NCBI GenBank assembly: GCA_900550235.1
Contig: URRQ01000075.1
Coordinates: 1 to 5,338, forward strand
Direction of reading: 5' to 3'
Source of the DNA: an uncultured Lachnospiraceae bacterium
GTDB lineage: Bacteria; Bacillota; Clostridia; Lachnospirales; Lachnospiraceae
DNA length: 5,338 nucleotides
Under the pieces are notes generated by a model. That model ran no database searches. It worked only from the letters and a program-made list of their open reading frames with translations, and was not told the origin of the DNA. Both the position numbers and the translations under genes were made by a program. Below, piece by piece: positions 5,288 to 5,338 of this stretch. Within the stretch, counting starts at the first letter, position 1, and each line of letters begins with the position of its first letter.

Positions 5288-5338
5288 CCTGGATTATTCG
5301 CGGCGTAGCCGTGAAAGTGGCTGAAAGCCACATAGTTA
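5288..5338. repeat. Tandem-hairpin repeat or mobile-element end at the window edge
   Basis: Two hairpins stand one base apart. The first, TTCGCGGC-GTA-GCCGTGAA (5297-5315), is an 8-bp stem with one G-U pair. The second, GTGGCT-GAA-AGCCAC (5317-5331), is a perfect 6-bp stem. Both have three-base loops. The stretch breaks the surface-protein frame with a stop codon and is not coding. The structure resembles REP/MITE-like dispersed repeats or the hairpin end of an IS200/IS605-type element. Its far boundary lies outside the window, so the family cannot be named. Confidence 0.5.

Noticed and set aside
4914..5324. 136-codon open frame on the plus strand running into the hairpin repeat
   Set aside because: Antisense to the surface-protein remnant, with Ser/Phe-rich shadow composition and no ribosome site.
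1..5338. CRISPR array, toxin-antitoxin, phage or defence genes
   Set aside because: No regularly spaced direct repeats, and no frame resembling Cas, toxin, integrase or defence proteins was found on either strand.

Overview
The window looks like chromosomal DNA of a low-GC, spore-forming Clostridia, most likely a Lachnospiraceae-type gut anaerobe. This rests on AT-rich intergenic DNA, AGGAGG-type Shine-Dalgarno sites, the gene order RlmL-type methyltransferase / RdgB / YfcE-type phosphodiesterase, a surface protein next to a MacB-like permease, and a sigma-G-like promoter. The taxon is inferred, not proven. Every convincing gene lies on the minus strand, so the natural reading direction is from high to low coordinates.

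Right part (5338 to about 3033). The right edge carries two tandem hairpins that look like a dispersed repeat. Directly next to them, the frame of a CARDB/COG1361-like membrane-anchored surface protein begins abruptly, with an in-frame stop just outside it and no usable start signal. It is therefore probably the 3' remnant of a longer gene. Its end overlaps the start of a complete MacB/FtsX-type ABC permease by 32 bases. A 19-bp perfect hairpin closes that operon. No ABC ATPase is visible; it would have to lie beyond the right edge.

Middle intergenic region (2762-3090, about 330 bases without a gene). From right to left it holds the permease operon terminator (3033-3082), a terminator pointing along the plus strand with no plus-strand gene in front of it (2951-2985), a 19-bp palindrome (2902-2920), and a sequence matching the published sigma-G consensus (2797-2826). 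The sigma-G-like site sits upstream of a 62-residue, Asn-rich small protein. The palindrome and orphan terminator could bound a plus-strand small RNA of about 80 nt with several C-rich stretches, which is the most speculative but most interesting item here.

Left part (2522 to 1). A housekeeping promoter abutting a hairpin drives a tightly packed operon: rlmL-like 23S rRNA methyltransferase, rdgB nucleotide-pool sanitising pyrophosphatase, and a YfcE-type metallophosphoesterase, with an 11-base overlap and a 4-base gap between the genes. A hairpin terminator that includes the last stop codon ends it. Beyond it lies a tRNA-Pro(UGG) gene with its own near-perfect promoter and helically phased A-tracts upstream; the tRNA is cut by the left edge.

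The housekeeping genes are ordinary. The points worth a second look are the broken surface-protein gene with its hairpin repeat, the putative sporulation-controlled small protein, and the orphan plus-strand terminator/palindrome pair.
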